NCBI RefSeq assembly: GCF_900114035.1
Contig: NZ_FORP01000006.1
Span: 248,001 to 312,000, forward strand
Reading direction: 5' to 3'
Source: Amycolatopsis sacchari
Lineage (GTDB): Bacteria > Actinomycetota > Actinomycetes > Mycobacteriales > Pseudonocardiaceae
Length of the DNA: 64,000 nucleotides
In this document: in pieces, positions 52,024-61,171 of the stretch
Layout of the letters: each line of letters opens with the position of its first letter
Numbering within the stretch: the stretch's first letter is position 1
Made by a program: the position numbers and the translations under genes
Notes under the pieces: model-generated
What the model saw: only the letters and a program-made list of their open reading frames with translations
The model's database searches: none
What the model was told of the DNA's origin: nothing

Positions 52024-52106
52024 GTCGCGTCCCTCGCGCACCGGGGCCGCCGCACGCTACCGTTGATCCGCTCAGGAACGACGGAGCGTGCCGGGAGGCC
52101 ACACAC

Positions 52107-52547
52107 ATGAACCGGCGGGTGCAGGGCGCGGACGGCCGGGAGTGGATCGTCCGGGCGCAGATGGAGTGGCGCCGCCCCGTGACCGTGGAGGACTTCGAGC
52201 ACGACGTCGCTGGCAGCCCCGCCTCCGGCGTCGCGATGTTGTCCGTCACCCTCCTGCTCGCGGTTATCCTGGTGGCCTGGCTACCCGACGGGGTCGTGGT
52301 TCCGGCTTGGGTGGTCTGGGGCCTGTTGCTGATCGCGTTGTTCTTCCCGCTGCGGTGGGTGCTGAACCGGCCGTGGGGCCTGGTCGCCGAGACCGACGGG
52401 GACCCGCTGGGCGAGCACCCGCCGGAGCGGTGGGTCGGCGTGGTGACCGGGATGTTCCGCGTGCGGGGCGAGGTCGCGAAGGTCGCCAAGACCATCCAGC
52501 GCGAAGGCCTGCCGGACTTCGACGGCCCCCTGCATCCGATGGAGTGA
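52107..52547 (+). CDS. Small two-helix membrane protein
   Basis: A 146-aa protein: a beta-rich soluble start (RVQGADGREWIVRAQMEWRR, then PVTVEDFEHDVAG), two hydrophobic helices at about 45-85 and a cytoplasmic tail (GVVTGMFRVRGEVAKVAKTI). No known family was recognised with confidence; similar genes are common in actinobacteria. ATG start with GGGAGG upstream. It ends 3 bp before the DNA glycosylase gene, so the two are probably co-transcribed. Confidence 0.72.
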   Translation: MNRRVQGADGREWIVRAQMEWRRPVTVEDFEHDVAGSPASGVAMLSVTLLLAVILVAWLPDGVVVPAWVVWGLLLIALFFPLRWVLNRPWGLVAETDGDPLGEHPPERWVGVVTGMFRVRGEVAKVAKTIQREGLPDFDGPLHPME

Positions 52548-52550
52548 GCG

Positions 52551-53402
52551 ATGCCCGAGTTACCCGAGGTCGAGGCGCTCGCGTACCACCTGCGTGAGCA
52601 CGCGGTCGGCCGCACGGTGACCCGGGTCGACGTGGCGTCCTTCGGCGTCCTCAAGACCGTGACCCCGCCGTGGACGGACCTGCACGGCCGCACGGTGACC
52701 GGCGCGGGCAGGCACGGCAAGCACCTCGATCTCGACTGCGACGGCCTGCACCTGATCGTCCACCTGGCCCGCGCGGGCTGGCTGCGCTGGTCGGACTCGC
52801 TGTCCCCGGCCCCGCCGAAGCCCGGGCGCGGGCCGCTGGCGCTGAGGGTCCACCTGGGAGGCCCGGGGTTCGACCTGACCGAGGCGGGCACGAAGAAGGG
52901 CCTCGCCGTGTGGGTCGTGCAGGACCCGCAGGACGTGCCGAGCATCGCGAAGCTCGGGCCCGACGCGCTGGAGCTGACCCGGGAGAAGCTGGGTGAGCTG
53001 CTCGCCGGGCGCACGGAACGGCTCAAGAACGCGCTGACCGACCAGTCGCTGATCGCCGGGATCGGCAACGCGTACTCCGACGAGATCCTGCACGCGGCGA
53101 AGCTGTCCCCGTACGCGACGCCGGGCAAGCTGTCCGAGGAATCGCTCGACAGGCTTTACGACGCGATGCAGGAGGTCCTGACGGACGCCGTGCGGCGTTC
53201 GGTCGGGCAGGATGCCGCGCGGCTGAAGGGCGAGAAGCGTTCTGGGCTGCGGGTGCACGCGAGGGCCGGACTGCCGTGCCCGGTGTGCGGGGACACCGTG
53301 CGGGAGATCTCGTTCGCGGACAAGGCTTTCCAGTACTGCCCCACGTGCCAGACCGGCGGCAAGCCGCTCGCGGACCGGCGGATGTCGCGGCTGCTGAAGT
53401 AG
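52551..53402 (+). CDS. Formamidopyrimidine/Nei-type DNA glycosylase
   Basis: A 283-aa base-excision repair enzyme. The catalytic N-terminus is MPELPEVEAL, where Pro2 forms the Schiff base and Glu3 assists; the helix-two-turn-helix region includes LKNALTDQSLIAGIGNAYSD; the C-terminal zinc finger has CPVCGD ... YCPTCQ and the conserved Lys/Arg loop KPLADRRMSRLL. It removes oxidised bases and cuts the abasic site. Fpg versus Nei preference is not decided here. Starts 3 bp after the preceding gene. Confidence 0.95.
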   Translation: MPELPEVEALAYHLREHAVGRTVTRVDVASFGVLKTVTPPWTDLHGRTVTGAGRHGKHLDLDCDGLHLIVHLARAGWLRWSDSLSPAPPKPGRGPLALRVHLGGPGFDLTEAGTKKGLAVWVVQDPQDVPSIAKLGPDALELTREKLGELLAGRTERLKNALTDQSLIAGIGNAYSDEILHAAKLSPYATPGKLSEESLDRLYDAMQEVLTDAVRRSVGQDAARLKGEKRSGLRVHARAGLPCPVCGDTVREISFADKAFQYCPTCQTGGKPLADRRMSRLLK

Positions 53403-53567
53403 CGCACAGTAAGTGAGCTTTTCACCCTTTCAACGTCTAATTGCGACACTCGGTCGGCCGATACGCCGTCGTTCTCGCTGGCGGTAAGGTCGCCGTTACC
53501 CCAGGGTGTTGGTATCTACACAGAAAGTGGGCTGGAAGCCTTGCACCCGGTCGAGCGAGCGCAGAGC

Positions 53568-54842
53568 ATGGACGCCGTGTCCGACTTGCCGATCACGCAG
53601 ATCATCCCGTGGACCGTCGCGGGCCTGTTGCTGATCGTCGTCATCGTCCTCGCGGTCCGCTCCCGCAAGCCGGGCAGTTTCGTCGACGACGCGGTGCTCG
53701 AGGCCGTGTACCACATGTCGAAGGCCACGCCCGACCTGCGCGAGGGCTTCGACCAGGCGGCCGCCGACCGGATCACCTCCCAGCTGCTCGAGCTGCTCAA
53801 GTGCGTCGCCGTCGGCATCACGGACCCGGAGGGCACGCTGGCGTCGTGGGACGGCGAGGCCAACGACCACTACGTCGACCTCACCGGCGCGATCAGCATG
53901 GCGATCCGCAAGCACCGGCGCGAGGTCGTGTCCCACGACGACGTGCCGTGCGACCACCGCGGCACGTGCAAGATGAAGACCGCCGTGATCGTCCCGCTGA
54001 TCGTCGACGGCGAGATCGAGGCGGTGCTGATCGTCGTCGGGCGCACCAAGGGCAAGAAGCTCGTGCAGATGGCCGACGCGGTCGCGCAGTTCGTGTGCAC
54101 GCAGTTCGAGCTGGCGCGGCTCGACGAGTCGAAGATCCAGCTCCAGCAGGCCGAGATCAAGGCGCTGCGCGCGCAGATCTCGCCGCACTTCATCTACAAC
54201 GCGCTCAACACGATCTCCTCGCTGATCCGCACCGATCCCGAGGAGGCGCGGGAGCTGCTGCAGGAGTTCGCGGACTTCACGCGGTACTCGTTCCGCACGT
54301 CCGGCATGTTCACCTCGCTGGCCGACGAGCTGCGCAACATCGACCGCTACCTCACGATCGAGCGCGCGCGGTTCGGCGGCAGGCTGGAGGTGCGGCTCAA
54401 GATCGCGCCCGAGGTGCTGTCGGTCGTCGTGCCGTTCCTGATCATCCAGCCGCTCGTGGAGAACGCGGTGCAGCACGGGCTCGCGAACAAGCCCAGCGGC
54501 GGCATGGTCACGGTGACCGCGCAGGACTACGGCACCGAGGCGCTGATCAGCGTCGAGGACGACGGCATCGGCATGGACCCGGCGCGGCTGGCGGACCTGC
54601 GCAACTCGCACCGCACGGGGGCGCACGTGGGGCTGGGCAACATCAACGCCCGCATGCGGCAGCTGTTCGGCGACGAGTACGCGCTGATGGTCGAGACGGC
54701 GCCGGGCGCGGGCATGAAGGTGACGCTGCGCGTGCCGAAGTTCGCCCCCGGTGTCCGCACGGAACTGCCTGACTACACGGCGAACGTGCCCCCGCAGACC
54801 ACCCGCAACGGGTCACCTGCACACGCGAGAAAAGGCACGTAA
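53568..54842 (+). CDS. LytS-type sensor histidine kinase
   Basis: About 424 aa. One N-terminal transmembrane helix (IIPWTVAGLLLIVVIVLAV), then a GAF-like sensor domain with a Cys pair VPCDHRGTCKM, and the His_kinase core ALRAQISPHFIYNALNTISS with the phosphorylated His, followed by the ATPase part (VENAVQHGL, DDGIGMDP, GLGNINARMRQLFG). The start is uncertain: ATG 53568, or TTG 53541 which has GGAAG ahead. It begins a tightly spaced run with an S49 peptidase and a LytTR regulator. Kinases of this type (BtsS, YpdA) sense pyruvate or related acids. Confidence 0.88.
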   Translation: MDAVSDLPITQIIPWTVAGLLLIVVIVLAVRSRKPGSFVDDAVLEAVYHMSKATPDLREGFDQAAADRITSQLLELLKCVAVGITDPEGTLASWDGEANDHYVDLTGAISMAIRKHRREVVSHDDVPCDHRGTCKMKTAVIVPLIVDGEIEAVLIVVGRTKGKKLVQMADAVAQFVCTQFELARLDESKIQLQQAEIKALRAQISPHFIYNALNTISSLIRTDPEEARELLQEFADFTRYSFRTSGMFTSLADELRNIDRYLTIERARFGGRLEVRLKIAPEVLSVVVPFLIIQPLVENAVQHGLANKPSGGMVTVTAQDYGTEALISVEDDGIGMDPARLADLRNSHRTGAHVGLGNINARMRQLFGDEYALMVETAPGAGMKVTLRVPKFAPGVRTELPDYTANVPPQTTRNGSPAHARKGT

Positions 54843-54851
54843 CGTGGCGTC

Positions 54852-55694
54852 ATGGTGAGTGTGACCGAGAAACTGACCAGCAGGATCCCCGGCATCGACC
54901 GGGGCGACCGCACCGACGTGGTCGCGGTCGTCAAGCTGCACGGCGTCATCACGCCGACCCCGTCGCCGCTGGCGCGGGGCAGCATCAACCTCGCCGCGGT
55001 GGAGTCCGCGCTCACCAGGGCGTTCGACCACGACCGGCTCAAGGCCGTCGCGCTGCTGATCAACTCGCCCGGCGGTGCGCCGACGCAGTCCGGCCTCGTT
55101 GCCGAGCGCATCCGGCAGCTCGCCGCGAAGAAGCCGGACGTCCCGGTGCTGGCGTTCTGCGAGGACGTGGCCGCGTCGGGCGGGTACTGGCTGGCGTGCG
55201 CGGCCGACGAGATCTACGCGCACCGCACCTCGCTGGTCGGCTCGATCGGCGTGATCAGCGGCGGGTTCGGTTTCACGGGACTGCTGGAGCGGTTCGGGAT
55301 CGAGCGGCGGCTGCACACGGCGGGGGAGAACAAGTCGAGGCTCGACCCGTTCAGCCCCGAGAAGCCCGAGGACGTCGAGTGGCTGAAGAAGATGCACTCC
55401 CAGCTGCACGAGCTGTTCGTCGGCTGGGTGAAGGAGCGCCGCGGCAAGCGGTTGTCGGACGACGAGGACCTGTTCACGGGCGACGTCTGGCTCGGCGAGA
55501 AGGCGAAGGAACTGGGCCTGGTCGACGGCGTGGGCAACCTGCGTGAGGTCGTCGAGGAACGCTTCCCCGGCGCGGAGATCCGGGTCGCGGAGCCGAAGAA
55601 GCCGTTGCTCGCGCGGCTCGGCGTCGGCGCCCCGGCGGCCGCGCTGCTGGAAGCGGTTACACAGAAAGTGCTGTGGAGCCGCTACGGGTTGTAA
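54852..55694 (+). CDS. S49-family signal peptide peptidase-like protease
   Basis: A 280-aa protease related to SppA. The Ser nucleophile is in EDVAASGGYWLACAADEIYA and the general-base Lys in GENKSRLDPFSPE; oxyanion segment LINSPGGAPTQSG. No clear N-terminal transmembrane helix or signal is seen, unlike classical SppA, so it may act in the cytoplasm or on membrane-extracted peptides. It sits between kinase (10 bp away) and regulator (48 bp) genes on the same strand. A role in degrading a regulatory peptide or the GAF kinase is speculative. Confidence 0.9.
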   Translation: MVSVTEKLTSRIPGIDRGDRTDVVAVVKLHGVITPTPSPLARGSINLAAVESALTRAFDHDRLKAVALLINSPGGAPTQSGLVAERIRQLAAKKPDVPVLAFCEDVAASGGYWLACAADEIYAHRTSLVGSIGVISGGFGFTGLLERFGIERRLHTAGENKSRLDPFSPEKPEDVEWLKKMHSQLHELFVGWVKERRGKRLSDDEDLFTGDVWLGEKAKELGLVDGVGNLREVVEERFPGAEIRVAEPKKPLLARLGVGAPAAALLEAVTQKVLWSRYGL

Positions 55695-55742
55695 TGCGTT
55701 CGCCCGTGCGCGGTATGGACAGCGGCGCTCGCACTGGGCAGG

Positions 55743-56570
55743 ATGCGAACCACTGTGAGTGCGCATAACGAAACCCGGCGATTGGTCGTGCTCGCCGTGG
55801 ACGACGAACCCCACGGGCTGAGCCTCCTCGTCGAGAGCCTGCAGGCGAATCCGCACATCGGGCGCGTGTTCGCAGCCGTCGACGCGGCGGAGGCGCTGCG
55901 GTTGCTGGCTTCCGACGACGAGGAGCTGCGGCAGCGCAAGGAGCGCGGCCTGCCCCCGATCGACGCGGTGTTCGCCGACCTGCAGATGCCCGGCCTGTCC
56001 GGGATGGAGATGGCACGCGTGTTCTCGGCGCTGAACCCCGCGCCCGTGCTGGTCTTCGTCACCGGGCACGCCTCGGAGGCCGTCAACGCGTTCGACCTCG
56101 GTGCGGTGGACTACCTGCTCAAGCCGTGCAACCAGAACCGGCTCGACCGGGCGGTGGAGCGGGTGCTGGAGAAGCTCCGCGCGGTGCCGGCCCCCGGCGG
56201 GCACCCGGCCGCGGCGGCGCCCGCGAAACCGGACGACGACGAGGTGATCCCGGTCGAGCTGGCCGGCACCACGAAGCTGGTGCCGCGCTCGACGGTGCGG
56301 TGGGTCGAGGCGCAGGGCGACTACGCGCGCCTGTTCACCACAGACGGCAACAGCCACCTCGTGCGCATCCCACTCACGCAGCTGGAGGAACGCTGGGAGA
56401 AGGCGGGGTTCGTCCGCATCCACCGGTCGTTCCTGGTCGCGCTGAACCTGATCACCGAGCTGCGCATGGGGCAGGGCGGGTACCAGGTCGTGATCGGCAA
56501 CGAGGAGAAGCTCCTGCCCGTGTCCCGGCGGCACACGCGTGAGCTCAAGGACCGTCTGACCGGGCGATGA
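55743..56570 (+). CDS. LytTR-type response regulator
   Basis: A 275-aa regulator. Receiver domain 14-130 with phosphorylation Asp in AVFADLQMPGLSGM and Lys in YLLKPCNQNRLD; a Pro/Ala linker; and the LytTR DNA-binding domain (VRWVEAQGDYARLFTTDGNS, FVRIHRSFLVALNLI) at about 175-272. Such regulators bind pairs of short direct repeats. ATG at 55743 used; a GTG four codons later is possible. Its stop overlaps the next gene (ATGA). Partner of the LytS-type kinase. Confidence 0.93.
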   Translation: MRTTVSAHNETRRLVVLAVDDEPHGLSLLVESLQANPHIGRVFAAVDAAEALRLLASDDEELRQRKERGLPPIDAVFADLQMPGLSGMEMARVFSALNPAPVLVFVTGHASEAVNAFDLGAVDYLLKPCNQNRLDRAVERVLEKLRAVPAPGGHPAAAAPAKPDDDEVIPVELAGTTKLVPRSTVRWVEAQGDYARLFTTDGNSHLVRIPLTQLEERWEKAGFVRIHRSFLVALNLITELRMGQGGYQVVIGNEEKLLPVSRRHTRELKDRLTGR

Positions 56571-57073
56571 GCGGCGACGACTTCTACCGGCGGGTGGACG
56601 GGGTGCGCGAACCGGATCCCACCCTCGGCAAGAACTACGTCCACCACGAACCCGCCAGGGTGGAACGCGTCCCGCCCGCGCCGGTCGAGCCGAAGCCCGA
56701 GCCCCCGGCGAAACCGCCCAAGCGCCAACGGGTCGTGCTCGCCGACCCCCGTTCGCGCTCGACGCCGACCCTGCGCGCCAGGGTCGAGCTGGAGGAGCAG
56801 ACCAGCTGGGGCACGCTCCTGGTGGACGACCTGGTGAAGCGCCAGCTGCGCGCCGGGCTCGTGCTGACCGCGCTCGTGGTGCTGGTCCTCGGCGGGTTGC
56901 CGCTGGCGTTCTACCTGTCGCCGGCTTTCGCGGGCCTGCGCGTGATCGGCGTTCCCCTGGCGTGGCTGCTGCTGGCGATCCTGCCGTTTCCCCTGCTCCT
57001 GCTGGCCGGGTTGACGTACAACAGGCTCGCCGAACGCCACGAACGCGACTTCGTCGACATGATCGAAAACTGA
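56567..57073 (+). CDS. Small membrane protein between regulator and symporter
   Basis: A 168-aa protein: a charged, proline-rich cytoplasmic half (EPARVERVPPAPVEPKPEP) and two hydrophobic helices (LVLTALVVLVLGGLPLAF, VIGVPLAWLLLAILPFPLLL). The helix hairpin with a following RLAERHERDF tail resembles DUF485-type partners of sodium:solute symporters (inference). Start overlaps the regulator stop; the symporter gene begins 19 bp later. Possibly an accessory subunit of that symporter. Confidence 0.72.
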   Translation: MSGDDFYRRVDGVREPDPTLGKNYVHHEPARVERVPPAPVEPKPEPPAKPPKRQRVVLADPRSRSTPTLRARVELEEQTSWGTLLVDDLVKRQLRAGLVLTALVVLVLGGLPLAFYLSPAFAGLRVIGVPLAWLLLAILPFPLLLLAGLTYNRLAERHERDFVDMIEN

Positions 57074-57092
57074 CAGTGCCAAACTGTTCGCC

Positions 57093-58874
57093 GTGGAGCT
57101 GAACCTCTGGGCGATCGCCGGCATCGTGCTGGTCGCCGCGATGACCTTCTACCTCGGTCATCGCTCGTCGCGGTTCGCCAGTTCCACCCACGACTTCCTC
57201 GTCGCCCGGCGGACCGTGCGCTCGCGCCGCAACGCCGCCGCGATCTCCGGCGAGTACCTGTCCGCCGCGTCCTTCCTCGGCGTCGCGGGGATCGTGCTCA
57301 AGGACGGCGCCGACGGGCTGTGGTACCCCATCGGTTTCACCGCCGGGTACCTCGCCCTGATGCTGTTCGTCGCCGCGCCGCTGCGCCGGTCCGGTGCGTA
57401 CACGCTGCCGGACTTCCTCGAAGCGCGGCTCGGTTCGGTCGTGCTTCGCCGCTGTGCCACGGTTTTCGTGGTCGTGATCGGCATCCTGTACCTCGTGCCG
57501 CAGCTGCAGGGCGCCGGCCTCGCCCTGGGCACCGTGCTGCCGGTGCCGTGGTGGGTCGGCGCGCTGACGGTGATGGTGCTGGTGCTGGTCAACGTGCTCG
57601 CCGGCGGCATGCGCGCCGTCACGGTGGTCCAGGCCTTCCAGTACTGGCTCAAACTCTTCGCGCTCGCCGTGCCCGCGTTCGTGCTGTGCGCGGTGTTCGT
57701 CGCCGGCGGGCACAGCGGTCCCGCCGGTTCGCTCGGCTCGCCCGCGCCGCCGACGTTCGCCGCCGACACCACGGTCAAGATCGAGACCGACGTCCGGCTC
57801 CGCGTGAACACGGTGACCCCGGTGCAGGTGCGCCTGCCCGGCCAGACCGACGAACGCATGGTGGTGTGGGCCAAGGGCGCGACCGAGCAGGTCGCGAAGG
57901 GCAGCCAGCTGCGGTTCGCCGCCGGAACCCCCGTGCCGACGGTTTCCGACGCCGTCGCGAGCAACGCCGACTGGCTGCGGCCCGGCGGCGACGGGGTGTC
58001 GGACCTGCTGCAGACGTACTCGCTGCTGCTCGCGACGTTCCTCGGCACGATGGGCCTGCCACACGTGCTGGTCCGCTTCTACACCAACCCCGACGGCAAG
58101 GCGGCCCGCCGCACGGCGGTGCACGTGCTGCTGCTGCTCGGGCTGTTCTACCTGTTCCCGACGCTGCTCGGCGCGATGTCGCGGATGTACGTGCCGCAGC
58201 TGCTGGTGACGGGGCAGACCGACGCGGCGGTGCTGCGCCTGCCGAACGCCGTCGTGCCCGGGTTCACCGGCGACCTCCTCACCGGCGTGGTGATGGCCGG
58301 GGCGTTCGCGGCCTTCATCTCGACCTCGTCGGGGCTGCTGGTGAGCATCGCCGGGGTCGTCTCGACCGACCTGTTCAAAGGCCGCGTGCGCGACTTCCGC
58401 TGGGCCGCCGCGCTCGTCAGCGTCGCGCCCGCCGGGCTCGCGCTGATGATGCGCTCCACCGACCTGTCGCTCAGCGTCGGCATGTCCTTCGCGCTCGCCG
58501 CGTCGACGTTCTCGCCGCTGCTGGTGCTCGGCATCTGGTGGCGCAAGCTGACCTGGCCCGGCGCGATGGCGGGGATGATCGTCGGCGGCGGGCTCGTGCT
58601 CGGTCTGCTGGTGGTCAACACCGTGAGCCGCTACACCGGCGGCTGGGCGCCGTGGCTGGCGAACCAGCCCGCGCTCGTCACCGTGCCGCTCGCGTTCGCG
58701 GTGACGATCATCGTCAGCCTGGCGACCCGATCGGGCAGACCCGCCGACGTCAACGCCGTGATGCTGCGGCTGCACGCGCCCGATCCGCTGGGCTTCATGC
58801 GGGACCGCGCGGTGGCCCGGTTCGGCCAGGTCGAAAGCCGCCACCGGGCCGGCCGGGGCCGACACCGCAAGTAG
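57093..58874 (+). CDS. Sodium:solute symporter, monocarboxylate-type
   Basis: A 593-aa SSS-family transporter with about 13 helices. The start EYLSAASFLGVAGIV and LPHVLVRFYTNPDGKAARRT match acetate/monocarboxylate symporters. An unusual loop of about 75 residues (APPTFAADTTVKIETDVRLR through WLRPGGDGVSDLLQ) interrupts the usual helix spacing and should be extracellular. GTG start. It shares the fold of ActP downstream but is longer and divergent, so substrate may differ (pyruvate, propionate or similar). Confidence 0.88.
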   Translation: MELNLWAIAGIVLVAAMTFYLGHRSSRFASSTHDFLVARRTVRSRRNAAAISGEYLSAASFLGVAGIVLKDGADGLWYPIGFTAGYLALMLFVAAPLRRSGAYTLPDFLEARLGSVVLRRCATVFVVVIGILYLVPQLQGAGLALGTVLPVPWWVGALTVMVLVLVNVLAGGMRAVTVVQAFQYWLKLFALAVPAFVLCAVFVAGGHSGPAGSLGSPAPPTFAADTTVKIETDVRLRVNTVTPVQVRLPGQTDERMVVWAKGATEQVAKGSQLRFAAGTPVPTVSDAVASNADWLRPGGDGVSDLLQTYSLLLATFLGTMGLPHVLVRFYTNPDGKAARRTAVHVLLLLGLFYLFPTLLGAMSRMYVPQLLVTGQTDAAVLRLPNAVVPGFTGDLLTGVVMAGAFAAFISTSSGLLVSIAGVVSTDLFKGRVRDFRWAAALVSVAPAGLALMMRSTDLSLSVGMSFALAASTFSPLLVLGIWWRKLTWPGAMAGMIVGGGLVLGLLVVNTVSRYTGGWAPWLANQPALVTVPLAFAVTIIVSLATRSGRPADVNAVMLRLHAPDPLGFMRDRAVARFGQVESRHRAGRGRHRK

Positions 58875-59124
58875 GCGTAATTCCACTGCGCGTACGTTCA
58901 CCCTTTTGGCGGTTCCTTTGCTCTCCGTAAGGGAGACCTTGGAACGAGGTACTCCTGACCAGGTTTCGAATCGGACATCTTTGCCAGAAGTAGGCCAAAG
59001 ATTGCTCTACTGTTAGTAATCTCATTCACTCGAAAGGATTAACAACTTATCTGGCCATTAAGGGCAAGATCTACCGCAGCCATCGACCGGAAGAGGTAGA
59101 GATCATGGAGAGTGAGGTTGTCCC
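58875..59124. promoter_or_regulatory. Leader region of the acetate symporter operon
   Basis: 250 bp without a gene before the DUF485-actP pair. It is less GC-rich than its surroundings and holds promoter-like sequence near 59005-59020 (TTGCTC ... TAGTAATCT). GATCTACC (59068-59075) and GGTAGAGATC (59095-59104) are partly complementary and could form a stem. A seven-codon frame, ATG at 59105 to a TGA overlapping the DUF485 GTG, lies at its end. Confidence 0.45.
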
Positions 59125-59499
59125 GTGAGCACCACCGACCAGGGCCTGGACGAAGGGACGGGCCCGGGCAGCGACTGGAAGCAGGTGCAGGAGAGCCCGG
59201 ACTTCGCGCAGCTGCGACGCCGGCTCCGCACCTTCGTCTTCCCGATGACGGTCCTCTTTCTGGCGTGGTACCTGCTTTACGTCCTGCTCGCTGACTACGC
59301 ACCGAAGTTCATGGCGACCAAGATCGCCGGGAACTTCAACGTCGGCCTGCTGATCGGCCTGCTGCAGTTCGTGTCCACGTTCGTCATCACCGCCCTTTAC
59401 GTCCGGTACGCCAACCGGAAGCTCGACCCGGTCGCCGACAGGATCCGCGGCGAGGTCGAGGGCGAGAAGATCGAGACGGTCGAAGGAGACGCCGAGTGA
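59125..59499 (+). CDS. DUF485 membrane protein, symporter partner
   Basis: A 124-aa protein with a soluble start (SDWKQVQESPDFAQLRRRLR), two transmembrane helices (FVFPMTVLFLAWYLLYVLLA and GLLIGLLQFVSTFVITALYV) and the tail VRYANRKLDPVADRIR. This is the DUF485 family (YjcH-like), almost always encoded next to acetate permease ActP and thought to form part of its complex. GTG start; the stop overlaps the actP start. Confidence 0.93.
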   Translation: MSTTDQGLDEGTGPGSDWKQVQESPDFAQLRRRLRTFVFPMTVLFLAWYLLYVLLADYAPKFMATKIAGNFNVGLLIGLLQFVSTFVITALYVRYANRKLDPVADRIRGEVEGEKIETVEGDAE

Positions 59500-61112
59500 A
59501 GACCCTGGCGGCGGGCGTCGAGGGCAGCAACCCGACGCTCAACATCATCATTTTCGCGATCTTCGTCGCGATCACGCTGGTCATCGTGTTCTGGGCCAGC
59601 CGCAACACGAAGACGGCGTCCGACTACTACGCGGCGGGCCGCGCCTTCACCGGCCCGCAGAACGGCATCGCGATCTCCGGCGACTACCTGTCGGCGGCGT
59701 CCTTCCTCGGCATCGCCGGCGCGATCGCGGTCAACGGGTACGACGGGTTCCTCTACTCGATCGGCTTCCTCGTCGCGTGGCTGGTCGCCCTGCTGCTGGT
59801 CGCGGAGCTGCTCCGCAACACCGGCAAGTTCACGATGGGCGACGTGCTCGCGTTCCGGATGAAGCAGCGCCCGGTGCGCGCGGCGGCCGCGGTGTCGACG
59901 CTGATCGTGTCGTTCTTCTACCTGCTGGCGCAGATGACGGGTGCCGGTGGCCTGGTGAACCTGCTGCTGGGTGTGTCCGGCGACGTGGGGCAGGACATCG
60001 TCATCGCCGTCGTCGGCGTGATCATGGTGCTGTACGTGCTGATCGGCGGTATGAAGGGCACCACGTGGGTGCAGATCATCAAGGCCGCGCTGCTGATCGT
60101 CGGCGCGCTCGCGATGACGCTGTGGGTGCTCGGCAAGTACGGCTTCAACTTCTCCAGCCTGCTGCAGCACGCGGTCGACCGCGCGGGCGGCGGCGCGAAG
60201 GGTGAGGCGCTGCTCGGGCCGGGCAAGCAGTACGGCAAGACCGGCACGACCAAGCTGGACTTCCTGTCACTGGGCATCGCGCTCGTGCTCGGCACCGCGG
60301 GTCTGCCGCACGTGCTGATGCGCTTCTACACGGTGCCCACCGCGAGGGACGCCCGCAAGTCCGTGGTGTGGGCGATCGTGCTGATCGGCGTGTTCTACCT
60401 GTTCACCCTGGTGCTGGGCTACGGCGCCGGTGCGCTGGTGGGCGCGGACAAGATCAGCAAGGCGCCCGGCACGACGAACTCCGCCGCCCCGCTGCTCGCG
60501 CTCGAACTGGGCGGGCCGGTGCTGCTCGGGTTCATCGCCGCGGTGGCGTTCGCGACGATCCTCGCCGTGGTCGCCGGCCTCACGATCACCGCGTCGGCGT
60601 CGTTCGCCCACGACGTGTACGCCAACGTGATCAAGAAGGGCAAGGTGGACAGCAAGAACGCGGAGGTGCGCGTCGCGAGGATCACCGCGCTGGTGATCGG
60701 CGCGGTCGCGATCGTCGGCGGCATCCTCGCGAAGAGCCAGAACGTGGCGTTCCTCGTCGCGCTGGCCTTCGCGGTGGCGGCCTCGGCGAACCTGCCGACG
60801 CTGCTCTACTCGCTGTTCTGGAAGCGGTTCAACACGCGCGGCGCGTTGTTCAGCATGTACGGCGGCCTGGTCGTCACCATCGTGCTGATCGTCTTCTCGC
60901 CCGCGGTGTCCGGCACGTCCACGTCCATGATCAAGGGCGCGGACTTCGACTGGTTCCCGCTGTCCAACCCGGGCCTGGTGTCCATCCCGGTGTCGTTCTT
61001 CCTCGGCTGGCTCGGCACGGTCCTGTCGAAGGAGACGAACGACGACAAGTACGCCGAGATGGAGGTGCGGTCGCTCACCGGCGCCCACGCCGAAAAGGCG
61101 TCCGCCCACTGA
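59496..61112 (+). CDS. actP: Cation/acetate symporter
   Basis: A 538-aa SSS-family permease for acetate and similar short acids, driven by cations. ISGDYLSAASFLGIAGAIAV, GLPHVLMRFYTVPTARDARK and LFWKRFNTRGAL are signature blocks; about 13 helices. GTG start overlaps the DUF485 stop, with AAGGAG upstream. Regulation by the upstream LytS/LytTR pair is inferred from gene order and from the known control of pyruvate and acetate carriers by such systems. Confidence 0.94.
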   Translation: MKTLAAGVEGSNPTLNIIIFAIFVAITLVIVFWASRNTKTASDYYAAGRAFTGPQNGIAISGDYLSAASFLGIAGAIAVNGYDGFLYSIGFLVAWLVALLLVAELLRNTGKFTMGDVLAFRMKQRPVRAAAAVSTLIVSFFYLLAQMTGAGGLVNLLLGVSGDVGQDIVIAVVGVIMVLYVLIGGMKGTTWVQIIKAALLIVGALAMTLWVLGKYGFNFSSLLQHAVDRAGGGAKGEALLGPGKQYGKTGTTKLDFLSLGIALVLGTAGLPHVLMRFYTVPTARDARKSVVWAIVLIGVFYLFTLVLGYGAGALVGADKISKAPGTTNSAAPLLALELGGPVLLGFIAAVAFATILAVVAGLTITASASFAHDVYANVIKKGKVDSKNAEVRVARITALVIGAVAIVGGILAKSQNVAFLVALAFAVAASANLPTLLYSLFWKRFNTRGALFSMYGGLVVTIVLIVFSPAVSGTSTSMIKGADFDWFPLSNPGLVSIPVSFFLGWLGTVLSKETNDDKYAEMEVRSLTGAHAEKASAH

Positions 61113-61171
61113 GCCTGTCCTGAGGGGACAGCTCACGTGCACCTGATGGAGGCGCGTGGGAAACTGGCCTG

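Noticed and set aside
54813..58901. A 1362-codon open frame on the minus strand
   Set aside because: It lies antisense to five well-identified genes and translates to low-complexity Arg/Gly/His/Gln sequence; a GC-content artefact.
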